Counted from the first letter of the stretch, positions 1 through 5,865 are shown. The stretch: 11,313 bases of DNA from CAYRYU01 sp964428355 (GCA_964428355.1 CAYRYU010000159.1:1-11313), one strand, 5' to 3'. Notes: generated by a model from the letters alone, not told the origin. Numbers and translations are program-made.

Positions 1-31
1 GGAAACGGGTATCTTCCTCGATGAAGGGTGA
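1..31 (+). CDS. Possible C-terminal tail of an upstream gene (partial)
   Basis: Frame 2 from the left edge reads ETGIFLDEG and then a TGA at 29-31. The stop lies 39 bp before the chosen start of the next forward gene, a normal same-strand spacing. Only nine codons are visible, so this is a guess based on position and plausible composition. It could equally be intergenic DNA. Confidence 0.2.
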   Translation, partial: ETGIFLDEG

Positions 32-70
32 ATTCCCCGGATCCCCAGAATGGAAAGCGGAGAACAACGT

Positions 71-1807
71 ATGCATACCCGGACAATTGGATTCTTTGCC
101 CTCCTGATGGTTCTAACCGCCATGCCCTCGATCGTCCAGATCAGCCAAGCGAACCCAGCTTCTGGAACCGATCTGCTTGCTCCCCCACCCCCTCCGCCGG
201 GTTACGGATTGAGCCCCGTCGGAAACTGGAATGCACCTTCCGGCGTCCAATCACAGCCGTCCTACACGCCTCCCCAGCCTTCCTTCACGCCTCCCCAGCC
301 TTCCTTCACGCTTCCCCCAGCTCCCCATTCGCCCGCGCAGGCTGTTCCCCAGACCACGCCGGGAGGGAATGGGCAAGGGCAACCGGCGCCGTTCCTCTCC
401 GGACAGCCCCAACCCGTGATGACTCCGCCCTATCCTTATGCCCAGCCCCAGGTTTCGCCCGACATCCCTGGAACCGCCGTGCCCCAGCACTTTTATCGGG
501 GCCAGGTCCAGCCCGCTTTCGACCCATCGGCTCCGGTTCAGGCAGTCCCGGTCCAGCCGATTCCGGCTCAAACCCCGCAAGTTCAGCCATCGCCAACCGT
601 CTCACCTGCAATGCAGTCTCCGACACTTCCCTCGTTTGGGCCGACCCCGCCTTCCTATCCCCCTACAGGTTATTCGATCTACGGCCAGCCAGTGCATAAC
701 CCGCCTCCGCCTCAGGTGATGGTCCCCCCCCTCTACCCACGAACCCGTCCGGTGCACATGAATTCTCCCCAAAACGGTGCACAGGTTCCCCAATCGGTGG
801 CCCAACAGGTGCATTCCCCCCAACCAATCCAACCGCAACCAATTCAGCCCCAGTCCTTTCAGCCACAACTTTTGCAACCTCAACCGACGTCTTCCCAAAG
901 CCCCCAATCCCAAGCTTCGGAAAAGCCTGGTTCCAAAGGGCCGGAAACAATCCCCCAGTTCCTGCCACCCCCTTCCGCACTAGAGCAGATGCCCGTTCCC
1001 CCCGCTCCAGGGTCGCCAGGCACTCCGGCCGGCCCGGCAGGAACGACTCCCAACGAATACCCAGTTGCACCGGGTTCTCCCTCCCTTCCCCCGAACACCA
1101 CAGCCGCGGGCAGTTCTACCCCGGTCCTTTTCATGCCTCCCCCACCCAATCTTCCTTTCGGGGTAGCCCCTGCTCCTGCGCCGGTTCTTTTCACACCTCC
1201 CGCAAACATTCCCCCTCAGGGGAAATTCATCCCACCATGGACCGGCAAGTCGATCAGACGCCTCATGCGGGGGGTGCATTCTCTTCGGGACCTGGTCGAG
1301 ACGCCCCAGAGTGAATCGGCGATGCGTCAACTGATGGACATGGGAAGGCACGTGGCGGACATCCTTCAGTTGTCGAAATTCCCTGTTTTTCCTCTTTTCG
1401 AAGCAAGATCGGACACGAATCTCATTCGGGACCGTTCCTTCGGTTCATATGAATACCGGCATTTCGGAGGGTTTCAGGTTCGCCTGGATGGCTGGGTGAA
1501 ACCTGTCTCGAAACACGTGCAAACCTACCTCGACTTCACTGGGAAGTGGCGAAGCAAGAATGTAGTTCGCGGCGATGTCTCCCAAACGGGCCCGTTATCC
1601 GGAACCGTGGAAATCAATGCCTTCGATATCTGGGGCCGCCCCTGGAACCTCAGGATCGAGATGCAAGGTATGTTGTTGAACGATGATGGGATGCCTTCGG
1701 GCGGGAAGCTTCGGTTGACCGGGGTTGATCCCCTTAACCGCGCGAACCTGATCGAGATCGAGTTTCCCATGGTGGAAGCGATCGGAGAAACCCGCCGGAA
1801 AAAATAA
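71..1807 (+). CDS. Exported Pro/Gln-rich protein with C-terminal globular domain
   Basis: A 578-residue protein of no family I recognise. The ATG at 71 is preferred over the in-frame ATG at 50 because GGAG at 59-62 sits 8 nt upstream of it, and the protein then opens with a clean signal peptide (residues 1-27: basic Arg4, hydrophobic FFALLMVL, cleavage after S-Q-A). Residues of about 30-390 are low complexity, dominated by Pro, Gln, Ser and Thr, with short motifs such as TPPQPSF, QPIQPQ and PVLFxPP. Residues of about 390-578 look folded: a basic helix (KSIRRLMRGVHSLRDL), then alternating beta-type segments rich in Trp, Gly and Tyr (for example YRHFGGFQVRLDGWVKP and GTVEINAFDIWGRPWNLRI). The layout suggests an extracytoplasmic protein with a long disordered wall- or periplasm-spanning linker and a C-terminal functional domain. 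It has no membrane helix after the signal peptide. Its role is unknown. A terminator-like hairpin follows the stop. Confidence 0.85.
   Translation: MHTRTIGFFALLMVLTAMPSIVQISQANPASGTDLLAPPPPPPGYGLSPVGNWNAPSGVQSQPSYTPPQPSFTPPQPSFTLPPAPHSPAQAVPQTTPGGNGQGQPAPFLSGQPQPVMTPPYPYAQPQVSPDIPGTAVPQHFYRGQVQPAFDPSAPVQAVPVQPIPAQTPQVQPSPTVSPAMQSPTLPSFGPTPPSYPPTGYSIYGQPVHNPPPPQVMVPPLYPRTRPVHMNSPQNGAQVPQSVAQQVHSPQPIQPQPIQPQSFQPQLLQPQPTSSQSPQSQASEKPGSKGPETIPQFLPPPSALEQMPVPPAPGSPGTPAGPAGTTPNEYPVAPGSPSLPPNTTAAGSSTPVLFMPPPPNLPFGVAPAPAPVLFTPPANIPPQGKFIPPWTGKSIRRLMRGVHSLRDLVETPQSESAMRQLMDMGRHVADILQLSKFPVFPLFEARSDTNLIRDRSFGSYEYRHFGGFQVRLDGWVKPVSKHVQTYLDFTGKWRSKNVVRGDVSQTGPLSGTVEINAFDIWGRPWNLRIEMQGMLLNDDGMPSGGKLRLTGVDPLNRANLIEIEFPMVEAIGETRRKK
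266..307 (+). repeat. Two tandem 21-bp in-frame repeats (TPPQPSF)
   Basis: Positions 266-286 and 287-307 are identical 21-bp units, and a degenerate third copy begins at 308. Each unit encodes seven residues (TPPQPSF), so copy number can change without shifting the frame. They lie at the start of the low-complexity region of the exported Pro/Gln-rich protein and suggest that the linker grew by slippage or unequal exchange. Confidence 0.85.
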
Positions 1808-1849
1808 AGGCCCCCGAAATTTCGAAGGCACTGGACCGGAAGGATTCAG

Positions 1850-1903
1850 GCGGGAGCGGCTCGCGGAAAGGCTGGAAAACTGGTGCGGTCCGCTCCCGCT
1901 TTT
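1850..1903 (+). terminator. Probable intrinsic terminator with a long loop
   Basis: GCGGGAGCGG at 1850-1859 pairs perfectly with CCGCTCCCGC at 1890-1899, and four T follow (1900-1903). The stem is ten base pairs and very GC rich, but the loop is 30 nt, long for a classical terminator. It lies 43 bp after the stop of the forward gene ending at 1807. Read on the reverse strand there is no T run, so it probably does not serve the convergent dfx gene. Confidence 0.55.
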
Positions 1904-1966
1904 GGCTAAACGATATCTCTCATTGGATGGCCTCCCTCCGGTTGGAAGATCGGAAGAAGACCGTGA

Positions 1967-2347
1967 TCAAATCTCGGTTTTCCAGAGACCGTGAAGGTTG
2001 CAATACTCCCTGACGATCAGCTTTCCGCCTTTTCCGCAGAACGCCGCTTCGGGCTTGTCACCGGGTTTGAGGTGGCATCGCCACACCCGGGTCTCTGAGA
2101 TGACCTCGATCATCTCGATGAAATGCTTCTCTTCCATGGGGTGTGGAACGCTCCCAACTTTCACGAGGATTCCGTCGGCAGTCTTCTCGACGACCGGAAT
2201 GTGCTTCTCCTTGGAGGCGTCGACCGTGTTCTCGGCCAGGCGGGTCATGGGTTTGCCGCAACAGACGAACTCCCCCGCTCCGTCATGGAGAACCTCCATC
2301 AGATTTCCGCAAAGGTTGCATTTGTAGATTTCGTGGGTTTTTGCCAT
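1967..2347 (-). CDS. dfx: Desulfoferrodoxin / superoxide reductase (2Fe type)
   Basis: A 126-residue cytoplasmic enzyme that reduces superoxide to hydrogen peroxide without releasing oxygen, using electrons from rubredoxin or a similar donor; typical of anaerobes. The N-terminal desulforedoxin domain has the full Fe(Cys)4 set: Cys10, Cys13 (CNLCGN) and Cys29-Cys30 (VCCGKP). The C-terminal catalytic domain has the whole Fe(His)4Cys site: His49 in EKHIPV, His69 in VPHP, His75 in EKHFIE, Cys116 and His119 in EYCNLHGLW. The conserved Glu47 and Lys48 of the catalytic loop are present. Length matches the family (about 125 residues). The ATG at 2347 is chosen over an in-frame TTG 30 bp upstream because GGAGG (2351-2356) precedes it and the protein then begins MAKTHEIYKC, as family members do. 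It is transcribed alone, with its own promoter and an inverted repeat over it. Confidence 0.97.
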   Translation of the reverse strand: MAKTHEIYKCNLCGNLMEVLHDGAGEFVCCGKPMTRLAENTVDASKEKHIPVVEKTADGILVKVGSVPHPMEEKHFIEMIEVISETRVWRCHLKPGDKPEAAFCGKGGKLIVREYCNLHGLWKTEI

Positions 2348-2357
2348 ATTTCCTCCG

Positions 2358-2383
2358 TAAGAATTTCTTTTTGTCAATTCTTA
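2358..2383. promoter_or_regulatory. Perfect inverted repeat over the dfx promoter (likely operator)
   Basis: TAAGAATT at 2358-2365 and AATTCTTA at 2376-2383 are perfect reverse complements separated by 10 bp. The right arm contains the predicted dfx -10 box, and the repeat ends just before the dfx Shine-Dalgarno. A bound repressor would block dfx initiation. The centre-to-centre distance of the arms is 18 bp, close to two helical turns, which suits a dimeric regulator. Alternatively, the transcript could fold here, but the expected transcript start lies inside the repeat, so a DNA operator is the better reading. The regulator is unknown; a peroxide- or redox-sensing repressor is only inferred from the target. 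Confidence 0.6.
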
Positions 2384-2406
2384 TCAGAGTCGCTTTTCGA
2401 GGTCAA
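2378..2406 (-). promoter_or_regulatory. Predicted sigma-70-type promoter of dfx
   Basis: On the reverse strand TTGACC (2401-2406) is followed after 17 bp by TAAGAA (2378-2383), close to the TTGACA/TATAAT consensus with optimal spacing. Transcription would begin near 2371, giving a leader of about 25 nt that includes the strong GGAGG ribosome site. Confidence 0.6.
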
Positions 2407-2423
2407 TAGCGCAACCCATAAAT

Positions 2424-2451
2424 TTGACATTTCCCCAAATAACTATACACT
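2424..2451 (+). promoter_or_regulatory. Predicted sigma-70-type promoter of the 2474-3778 unit
   Basis: A perfect TTGACA at 2424-2429 is followed after 16 bp by TACACT (2446-2451), a 4/6 match to the -10 consensus. TATACA at 2444-2449 is closer to consensus but only 14 bp away. Either placing gives a short leader before the ATG at 2474. The promoter faces away from dfx, and the two -35 boxes lie back to back about 17 bp apart. Confidence 0.55.
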
Positions 2452-2473
2452 TGAGGTGTTGGGAGATTAAGAG

Positions 2474-3088
2474 ATGAACAAGCGGTTGGGATTTTTTTTC
2501 GCTTTTTTTGCCGTGTTGATCGCCGTAACCGCTGCTCCGCAGCAGTTGATCCGTCTGAAGGACCAGAGCACCATCCGTGGGGAGATCACCGAAATGAAGG
2601 GTGGTGTCTACACCATCCGCTCACCTATCATGGGCGAGATTAAGGTCCCCGCGGACCAGATCCTTCTGATCTCAAACGAGGATTCGGGGGGAGTTCCCGC
2701 CACCCCCGGTACTTCATCGTCCCCTGGAATAATCGAGGGAAATCCGCGCCACGCTGTTCCCACGATACATCGGCCCGACCGGAATGTCCCTGTGGGCTCC
2801 CCCACCCCTTCACCGGCAACTCCAGGGCAACCTGCCCAGCCGCAAGATGCCGCCTCCGCCCAGGAGGAAGCCAACAGGAAGCTGCAGCAGATGATGGGGG
2901 ATGGGAACTTCGTCGACCGGATAATGAGGCTGGGCCAAAGCGAGGCGATGCAGAGCGTCATGGAGGATCCCCAGATCCAGGATGCGATCCAGAGAGGCGA
3001 TTACAATTTTCTCATGAACAACGAAAAGATAAACAGCCTCATGCAGGATACGGATGTGAAAGACATCCTTGGAGAGTTCGATCGGTAG
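2474..3088 (+). CDS. Exported protein: SH3/LSm-like N-domain plus STI1-like C-domain
   Basis: A 204-residue protein. GGGAG at 2461-2465 lies 8 nt before the ATG. Residues 1-20 form a signal peptide (Lys3-Arg4, then a Phe-rich core, cleavage near VTA-A). Residues of about 23-67 (RLKDQSTIRGEITEMKGG, then IRSPIMGEIKVPADQILLI) resemble small beta-barrel domains of exported proteins in which LKDG-type and GEI-IP motifs set short strands; this is a pattern match only. A Pro/Ser/Thr/Gly linker covers 70-128. Residues of about 129-203 are helical with repeated Met, Asn-Asn and Asp-Pro units (QQMMGDGNF, MEDPQIQDAI, NFLMNNEKINSLM, DVKDIL), strongly reminiscent of the DP/STI1 helical domain of Hop-type co-chaperones. 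I infer an extracytoplasmic binding or assembly role. It is probably co-transcribed with the STN protein 27 bp downstream, so the two may act together in envelope assembly. Confidence 0.85.
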   Translation: MNKRLGFFFAFFAVLIAVTAAPQQLIRLKDQSTIRGEITEMKGGVYTIRSPIMGEIKVPADQILLISNEDSGGVPATPGTSSSPGIIEGNPRHAVPTIHRPDRNVPVGSPTPSPATPGQPAQPQDAASAQEEANRKLQQMMGDGNFVDRIMRLGQSEAMQSVMEDPQIQDAIQRGDYNFLMNNEKINSLMQDTDVKDILGEFDR

Positions 3089-3115
3089 AGGAAAGGGTCC
3101 GGTGAGAGGTTTGGG

Positions 3116-3778
3116 ATGTCGTCTTTTCTCTCCCCCTTGAGGGGAAGATTCCTTGTTTTCGGGTCCCCGGGAACTCGGTGGCTCGTTACCCTGCTGTTAT
3201 TCTTTTCTCTGGTGTCCTTCTCTCCGGCGAAACCTCCCGAATTGCTCGATCGGCCGTTCCATATCCGTCCCAAGATAGAAGACAGGAAAGACCGAAAACC
3301 CGAAATGATAGATGTCCGTGAGGTCCTGACCAGACTTACAACCCATTTCGGACTCTCGTTGATCGCGGCAAAAAAAGTCCGGGGATTTGTCGAGCTCCCT
3401 CTGGGGCCTACGGGCGGAGAAACGCTAAAAAAATGTCTCCATCCGCTGGGTTTCGCCTGGGAAGAAAGGGACGGCTGTCTCTTCGTGGGAACTTCTGAAT
3501 CCCTGCTGGCTTTCAAGGAGGCTGTTGGAATCGGCCTGAAACTTCCGGTCAGGAAAGAGGGGATGATGAATGCCGAGTTCTACGATGTAGAGCTTTCCTC
3601 GATAATCAGGGTCCTGAGGCACTTTTCTGGAGTGGAGGTCATGGCTGACGAAAACCTGACAGGCCGGATGACCATGCGGATCGTGAACATGCCCTGGGAA
3701 AGGGTTCTTCTGGGAATCATCCACCTGAACGGGTTCCGACTGGTTGAATCGGATTTCAGCCTGATGATCGTGCCCTGA
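3116..3778 (+). CDS. Exported protein with two STN/secretin N-type domains, no secretin barrel
   Basis: A 220-residue protein starting at ATG 3116, with GAGAGG at 3104-3109 as ribosome site. A long basic N-terminus leads to one hydrophobic segment (residues 23-37), read as a signal peptide ending in SPA or as an anchor. Residues of about 64-126 (MIDVREVLTRLTTHFGLSLI ... VELPLGPTGGETLKKCL) and 151-219 (MNAEFYDVELSSIIRVLRHF ... MTMRIVNMPWERVLLGII) each follow the STN/secretin N0 pattern seen in PilQ and GspD: D-V-x-x-(I/V)-(I/L) helix, hydrophobic strand, then x-(L/M)-x-(I/L)-x-x-(M/L/P)-(P/T)-W/G helix. The second copy is the better match. There is no beta-barrel secretin domain; the protein ends directly after the second repeat. 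It may be a periplasmic partner of a type IV pilus or type II secretion machine, or a stand-alone STN protein. It is the second gene of the unit starting at 2474. Confidence 0.82.
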   Translation: MSSFLSPLRGRFLVFGSPGTRWLVTLLLFFSLVSFSPAKPPELLDRPFHIRPKIEDRKDRKPEMIDVREVLTRLTTHFGLSLIAAKKVRGFVELPLGPTGGETLKKCLHPLGFAWEERDGCLFVGTSESLLAFKEAVGIGLKLPVRKEGMMNAEFYDVELSSIIRVLRHFSGVEVMADENLTGRMTMRIVNMPWERVLLGIIHLNGFRLVESDFSLMIVP

Positions 3779-3788
3779 ATCTTGGGAC

Positions 3789-3810
3789 AAAAAAACCCGC
3801 CGGAGCGGGT
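3789..3810 (-). terminator. Intrinsic terminator of the TerB-like gene
   Basis: Read on the reverse strand, ACCCGC (3805-3810) pairs with GCGGGT (3795-3800) around the tetraloop TCCG, followed by six further T (3789-3794). This is a classical strong terminator. It lies about 100 bp downstream of the stop of the small reverse gene at 3910 and only 10 bp after the stop of the convergent forward gene. On the forward strand no T run follows, so the forward unit ending at 3778 has no evident intrinsic terminator of its own. Confidence 0.85.
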
Positions 3811-3909
3811 CACACTACCCCCTTGTGTAGGTGCCTCCATTCGGAATCTTCCGACGTCCTTGGAACCGCTGGCAAACAAGAACCTGACGCGCGGCTGGTT
3901 TCGCGGGAA

Positions 3910-4149
3910 TCAGATTCCGTACTTCTGGCGGATGTCGGCGATCATGTTCCAAACGTTGGGAGACGCGTTCCTTCTGTTGACTTTGTCAAAGATACAGGCC
4001 AGAACACGTTTCTCATCCTCGTCGATCTCACCGTCCTCCAGGGCTAGATCCATAAGTCCGTTCAGCTCACTTTCATCGACGATTCCGTCATTTGCGAAGA
4101 TCGGGATGGAGGTGGTTGCGATTTCGATCCATTTCGATGTGGTTGTCAT
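3910..4149 (-). CDS. Small acidic TerB-like protein
   Basis: A 79-residue protein, cytoplasmic by sequence (no signal peptide or membrane helix). The start is secure: AAAGGAG lies 6 nt before the ATG at 4149. The core (residues of about 20-55) reads DGIVDESELNGLMDLALEDG followed by EIDEDEKRVLACIFDKV. The pattern 'x-D-G-x-(I/V)-D-x-x-E' twice, each followed by a helix, is typical of TerB-like helical domains, whose members bind metal ions in some cases and turn up in tellurite-resistance and stress clusters. No other ter genes are visible, so a tellurite role is not supported. The paired acidic loops could bind a divalent metal; that is inference. The gene is monocistronic, with its own terminator and a possible sigma-54 promoter upstream. 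Good confidence that it is a gene, modest confidence in the family. Confidence 0.75.
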   Translation of the reverse strand: MTTTSKWIEIATTSIPIFANDGIVDESELNGLMDLALEDGEIDEDEKRVLACIFDKVNRRNASPNVWNMIADIRQKYGI

Positions 4150-4190
4150 GGTTGGCTCCTTTCAAGGTTTCCACGTTTCTGGTCACGCAA

Positions 4191-4244
4191 CCGAAAGCTG
4201 CAAAACCGGTGCCCCCATGCCAAAAGCATCAAAACCAGCTTCGG
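4191..4244. other. Imperfect inverted repeat with nested hairpin
   Basis: CCGAAAGCTG (4191-4200) pairs with CAGCTTCGG (4236-4244) over nine base pairs with one bulged A. Within it, ATGC (4217-4220) pairs with GCAT (4226-4229) around a CAAAA loop. The element lies 42-95 bp upstream of the TerB-like start. It could be a leader RNA fold, a protein-binding site or chance. I compared it by eye with cyclic-di-GMP, cobalamin, preQ1 and fluoride riboswitches and saw no match. Confidence 0.4.
4199..4214 (-). promoter_or_regulatory. Sigma-54 (RpoN)-like promoter upstream of the TerB-like gene
   Basis: The reverse strand reads GGGCACC, four bases, then TTGCA. This matches the RpoN consensus TGGCACG-N4-TTGC(A/T) except at its first and seventh bases. 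The invariant GG and GC are exactly 10 bp apart, as sigma-54 requires. Transcription would start near 4188 and give a 39-nt leader to the ATG at 4149. No sigma-70-type promoter is evident for this gene. One short motif can occur by chance, and I see no enhancer-binding regulator in the window. Confidence 0.4.
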
Positions 4245-4646
4245 ATCAACGTCGGGACTTTTCGATCAAACCCCCATCCAGATCCTGGAGACCGGGATGC
4301 CGCGGCCGAAGTCGTGGCTTGACCCCAGCAAACCCGATGCCAGCGGAATCGCTTCTCCAGATTGTCGTGGTCGCCTTGGGAAATCCTTTTCCATTGCCGA
4401 TTTCATGCCCGGCAATTGCCATGGTTGGGGTCGTATCGTCCTTCCCGATCTAATACCGCAGACGTTCCGCCGTTTCGGATGGAATCGCCAGCAATTTTGT
4501 CGCCATTCAACAAAGCTTCTCCCAAACCCTTTTCCCCGGTTATGGAACATGCGACATCTGCCGATACCTGGATCGTCCTCCCCCGGGTGGGTCAATCCCG
4601 ATTTCCAACCTGCAATGGGAACCGGTTTCAGAATTCTGGAGGAAAA

Positions 4647-5180
4647 ATGAGTCGGATCCACGTCTTTTTGTTCCTGTGTTTGGCAGGGGCGGTTTTCCTG
4701 GCAGGGCACACCCTCCCTGAAGGTCCCTCTCCCGACCTTCAGCAGTACCGACGGTTGCCCCTCAGCATCAAACTGATGCGACTTCGGAAAGCAGGAGCCG
4801 AACTTTTCAACCGCCGCCGGTACGAGGACGCCAAGGCGGTTTATACCGCGATGTTGAAACTCGACGACAAGAACGTGCTCGCGGTTTTCTGGACAAAACG
4901 TTGCCAGGAAATGCTTGACCGGGAACGAAACGAGCGGGCGAAAGCCGCCCTCTGGAAGAAATACGGTGCCCTCGGCGACAAGGAAAAGGTTTATTCCAAC
5001 TGGTTCTGGGGTCCGGAAGTGGGAGCTTTCGAGGTTCGCTACTCCGAGCCAAAGCCCAGGGTGATAGTTCCCCGGAAGGTTCGCCCAAAAGCGTCTGATA
5101 AAGAGCTGGAAGAAGCGAAGAAAGCCGCTGCAGGCGGAGATCCCGACGCGCTTTTCAACCTTGCCATGCTTCATTGGTCC
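4647..5180 (+). CDS. Exported TPR/Sel1-type repeat protein (3' end lost in gap)
   Basis: The first 178 residues of a protein that runs into the N gap. The ATG at 4647 has an excellent ribosome site (GGAGG, 4638-4642), and the longer upstream reading is rejected because a signal peptide begins here: basic residues, then FLFLCLAGAVFLAG (residues 7-20). No lipobox glycine or alanine precedes Cys11, so it is not a lipoprotein. Residues of about 50-83 (AELFNRRRYEDAKAVYTAML, KLDDKNVLAVFWTKRC) form a classical TPR helix pair. Residues of about 154-178 (LEEAKKAAAGGDPDALFNLA) look like a Sel1/TPR repeat entering the gap. Between them lie an Arg/Lys-rich helix and a basic, Pro-rich linker. TPR and Sel1 arrays mediate protein-protein contacts, so an envelope scaffold role is likely. 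The fragment after the gap may be its C-terminus. Confidence 0.85.
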
Positions 5181-5280
5181 NNNNNNNNNNNNNNNNNNNN
5201 NNNNNNNNNNNNNNNNNNNNNNNNNNNNNNNNNNNNNNNNNNNNNNNNNNNNNNNNNNNNNNNNNNNNNNNNNNNNNNNN
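5181..5280. other. Assembly gap of 100 N
   Basis: Exactly 100 ambiguous bases, a common scaffolding placeholder, so the true length is unknown. The forward frames on the two sides differ by one, which is meaningless if the length is arbitrary. Coding sequence abuts both edges without stop codons. The missing DNA may hold more TPR/Sel1 repeats, which short-read assemblers often fail to resolve. Confidence 0.95.
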
Positions 5281-5820
5281 TTCCGTCAAGCGTTCATCAA
5301 CGAGAACGGAGAGGACCGACTCTATGTTCATGCGAATTACAACCCCGCCACTCCCCTTTCGATGGTCCCCCTGGATTTCAACTTCGATCCAACGGTCGTC
5401 AAGCGACTCGAGATCCTCGGTTCTGACACCCTCTTCGTCATCCAGGATGCGCACGCGACCGACGCGACCCGTCTCTGGATAGTATCCAGGAACGAAGAGG
5501 GGAAATCGCCCTCCAGGGATTTCAAAGCCATCTTCCATTTCGACCCGGCCAACTTGACCTACCTCGAACTTTCGAACTACAACGTTCCTCCCGATCTTCC
5601 CGACAACTGGAGCATCCTCGTTGGCCCCGACGCAGCCTTCCAACAGATGTTCCCCATCTCCCAGTTCGATGAGACTGACGGCGGAGTGACGACAAAGGGT
5701 TTTCAGTTGCGCCTGAACACAGGGAAGGGACCGGCGTTCTATATCAAGGATTTCCGCCAGCCCCTCCCCAAGTCACCGGATGTCTGGAAGCTCATGGAAA
5801 AGATCTGCGGAACGATCTGA
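5281..5820 (+). CDS. C-terminal part of an unidentified protein (5' end lost in gap)
   Basis: An open frame from the gap edge to TGA at 5818-5820, 179 residues. It is soluble and looks beta-rich, with aromatic and acidic segments such as LSMVPLDFNFDPTVVKRLEI, GSDTLFVIQDAHATDATRLWI, FHFDPANLTYLELSNY and GPAFYIKDFRQPL. I recognise no family. It has no membrane helix or catalytic motif that I can name. The short, even codon pattern and lack of stops show it is real coding DNA. The simplest reading is that it completes the exported TPR-type protein before the gap; a separate gene starting inside the gap is also possible. It converges with the permease gene at 5866, and the 45 bp between them hold no clear terminator. 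Confidence 0.75.
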   Translation, partial: FRQAFINENGEDRLYVHANYNPATPLSMVPLDFNFDPTVVKRLEILGSDTLFVIQDAHATDATRLWIVSRNEEGKSPSRDFKAIFHFDPANLTYLELSNYNVPPDLPDNWSILVGPDAAFQQMFPISQFDETDGGVTTKGFQLRLNTGKGPAFYIKDFRQPLPKSPDVWKLMEKICGTI

Positions 5821-5865
5821 CAACCTCCGCTCCTTCCCAGGACCTGCCGAGGGGTCTCCGAAGGA

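Larger units (their letters stand above)
4150..4646. other. About 500 bp between divergent genes with no convincing CDS
   Basis: This stretch separates the TerB-like gene (-) from the TPR-type gene (+). It holds the TerB-like ribosome site, a sigma-54-like element and a folded-looking inverted repeat (4191-4244), and the ribosome site for 4647. An open frame of 117 codons (4297-4650, +) ends with its TGA overlapping the ATG at 4647. However, it lacks a ribosome site, is rich in Trp, Cys, His, Arg and Pro and shows no third-position GC preference like that of its neighbours, so I do not call it. I see no tRNA, rRNA, CRISPR or insertion sequence here and no clear forward promoter. A decayed gene or a non-coding RNA cannot be excluded. 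Confidence 0.6.

Noticed and set aside
28..699. Several long open frames on both strands opposite or beside the Pro/Gln-rich protein
   Set aside because: They arise from the repetitive, pyrimidine-rich sequence, which lacks stops in several frames. They have no ribosome sites and translate to low-complexity Arg/Ser/Pro or Gly/Arg strings.
2348..2377. A ten-codon N-terminal extension of dfx from a TTG at 2377
   Set aside because: The GGAGG site directs the ATG at 2347, and family members start at MAKTHE-like sequences. The TTG would also fall before the predicted transcript start.
3910..4149. A functional tellurite-resistance locus
   Set aside because: Only one small TerB-like protein is present, with no terA, terC, terD or terZ-type genes nearby. 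The family similarity alone does not support that role.
4150..4300. A riboswitch, such as the cyclic-di-GMP type, in the upstream region of the TerB-like gene
   Set aside because: CACGCAACCG and GCAAAACC fragments look suggestive, but the conserved core, tetraloop and receptor of that class are not present in order on either strand.
4266..5174. A reverse-strand open frame of 302 codons opposite the TPR-type gene
   Set aside because: The forward gene has a strong ribosome site, a signal peptide and a TPR pattern. The reverse frame has none of these and spans an intergenic boundary.
5821..5865. A terminator between the convergent genes ending at 5820 and 5866
   Set aside because: Only weak GACC/GGTC and CCTTC/GAAGG pairings are present, with no T run on either strand.
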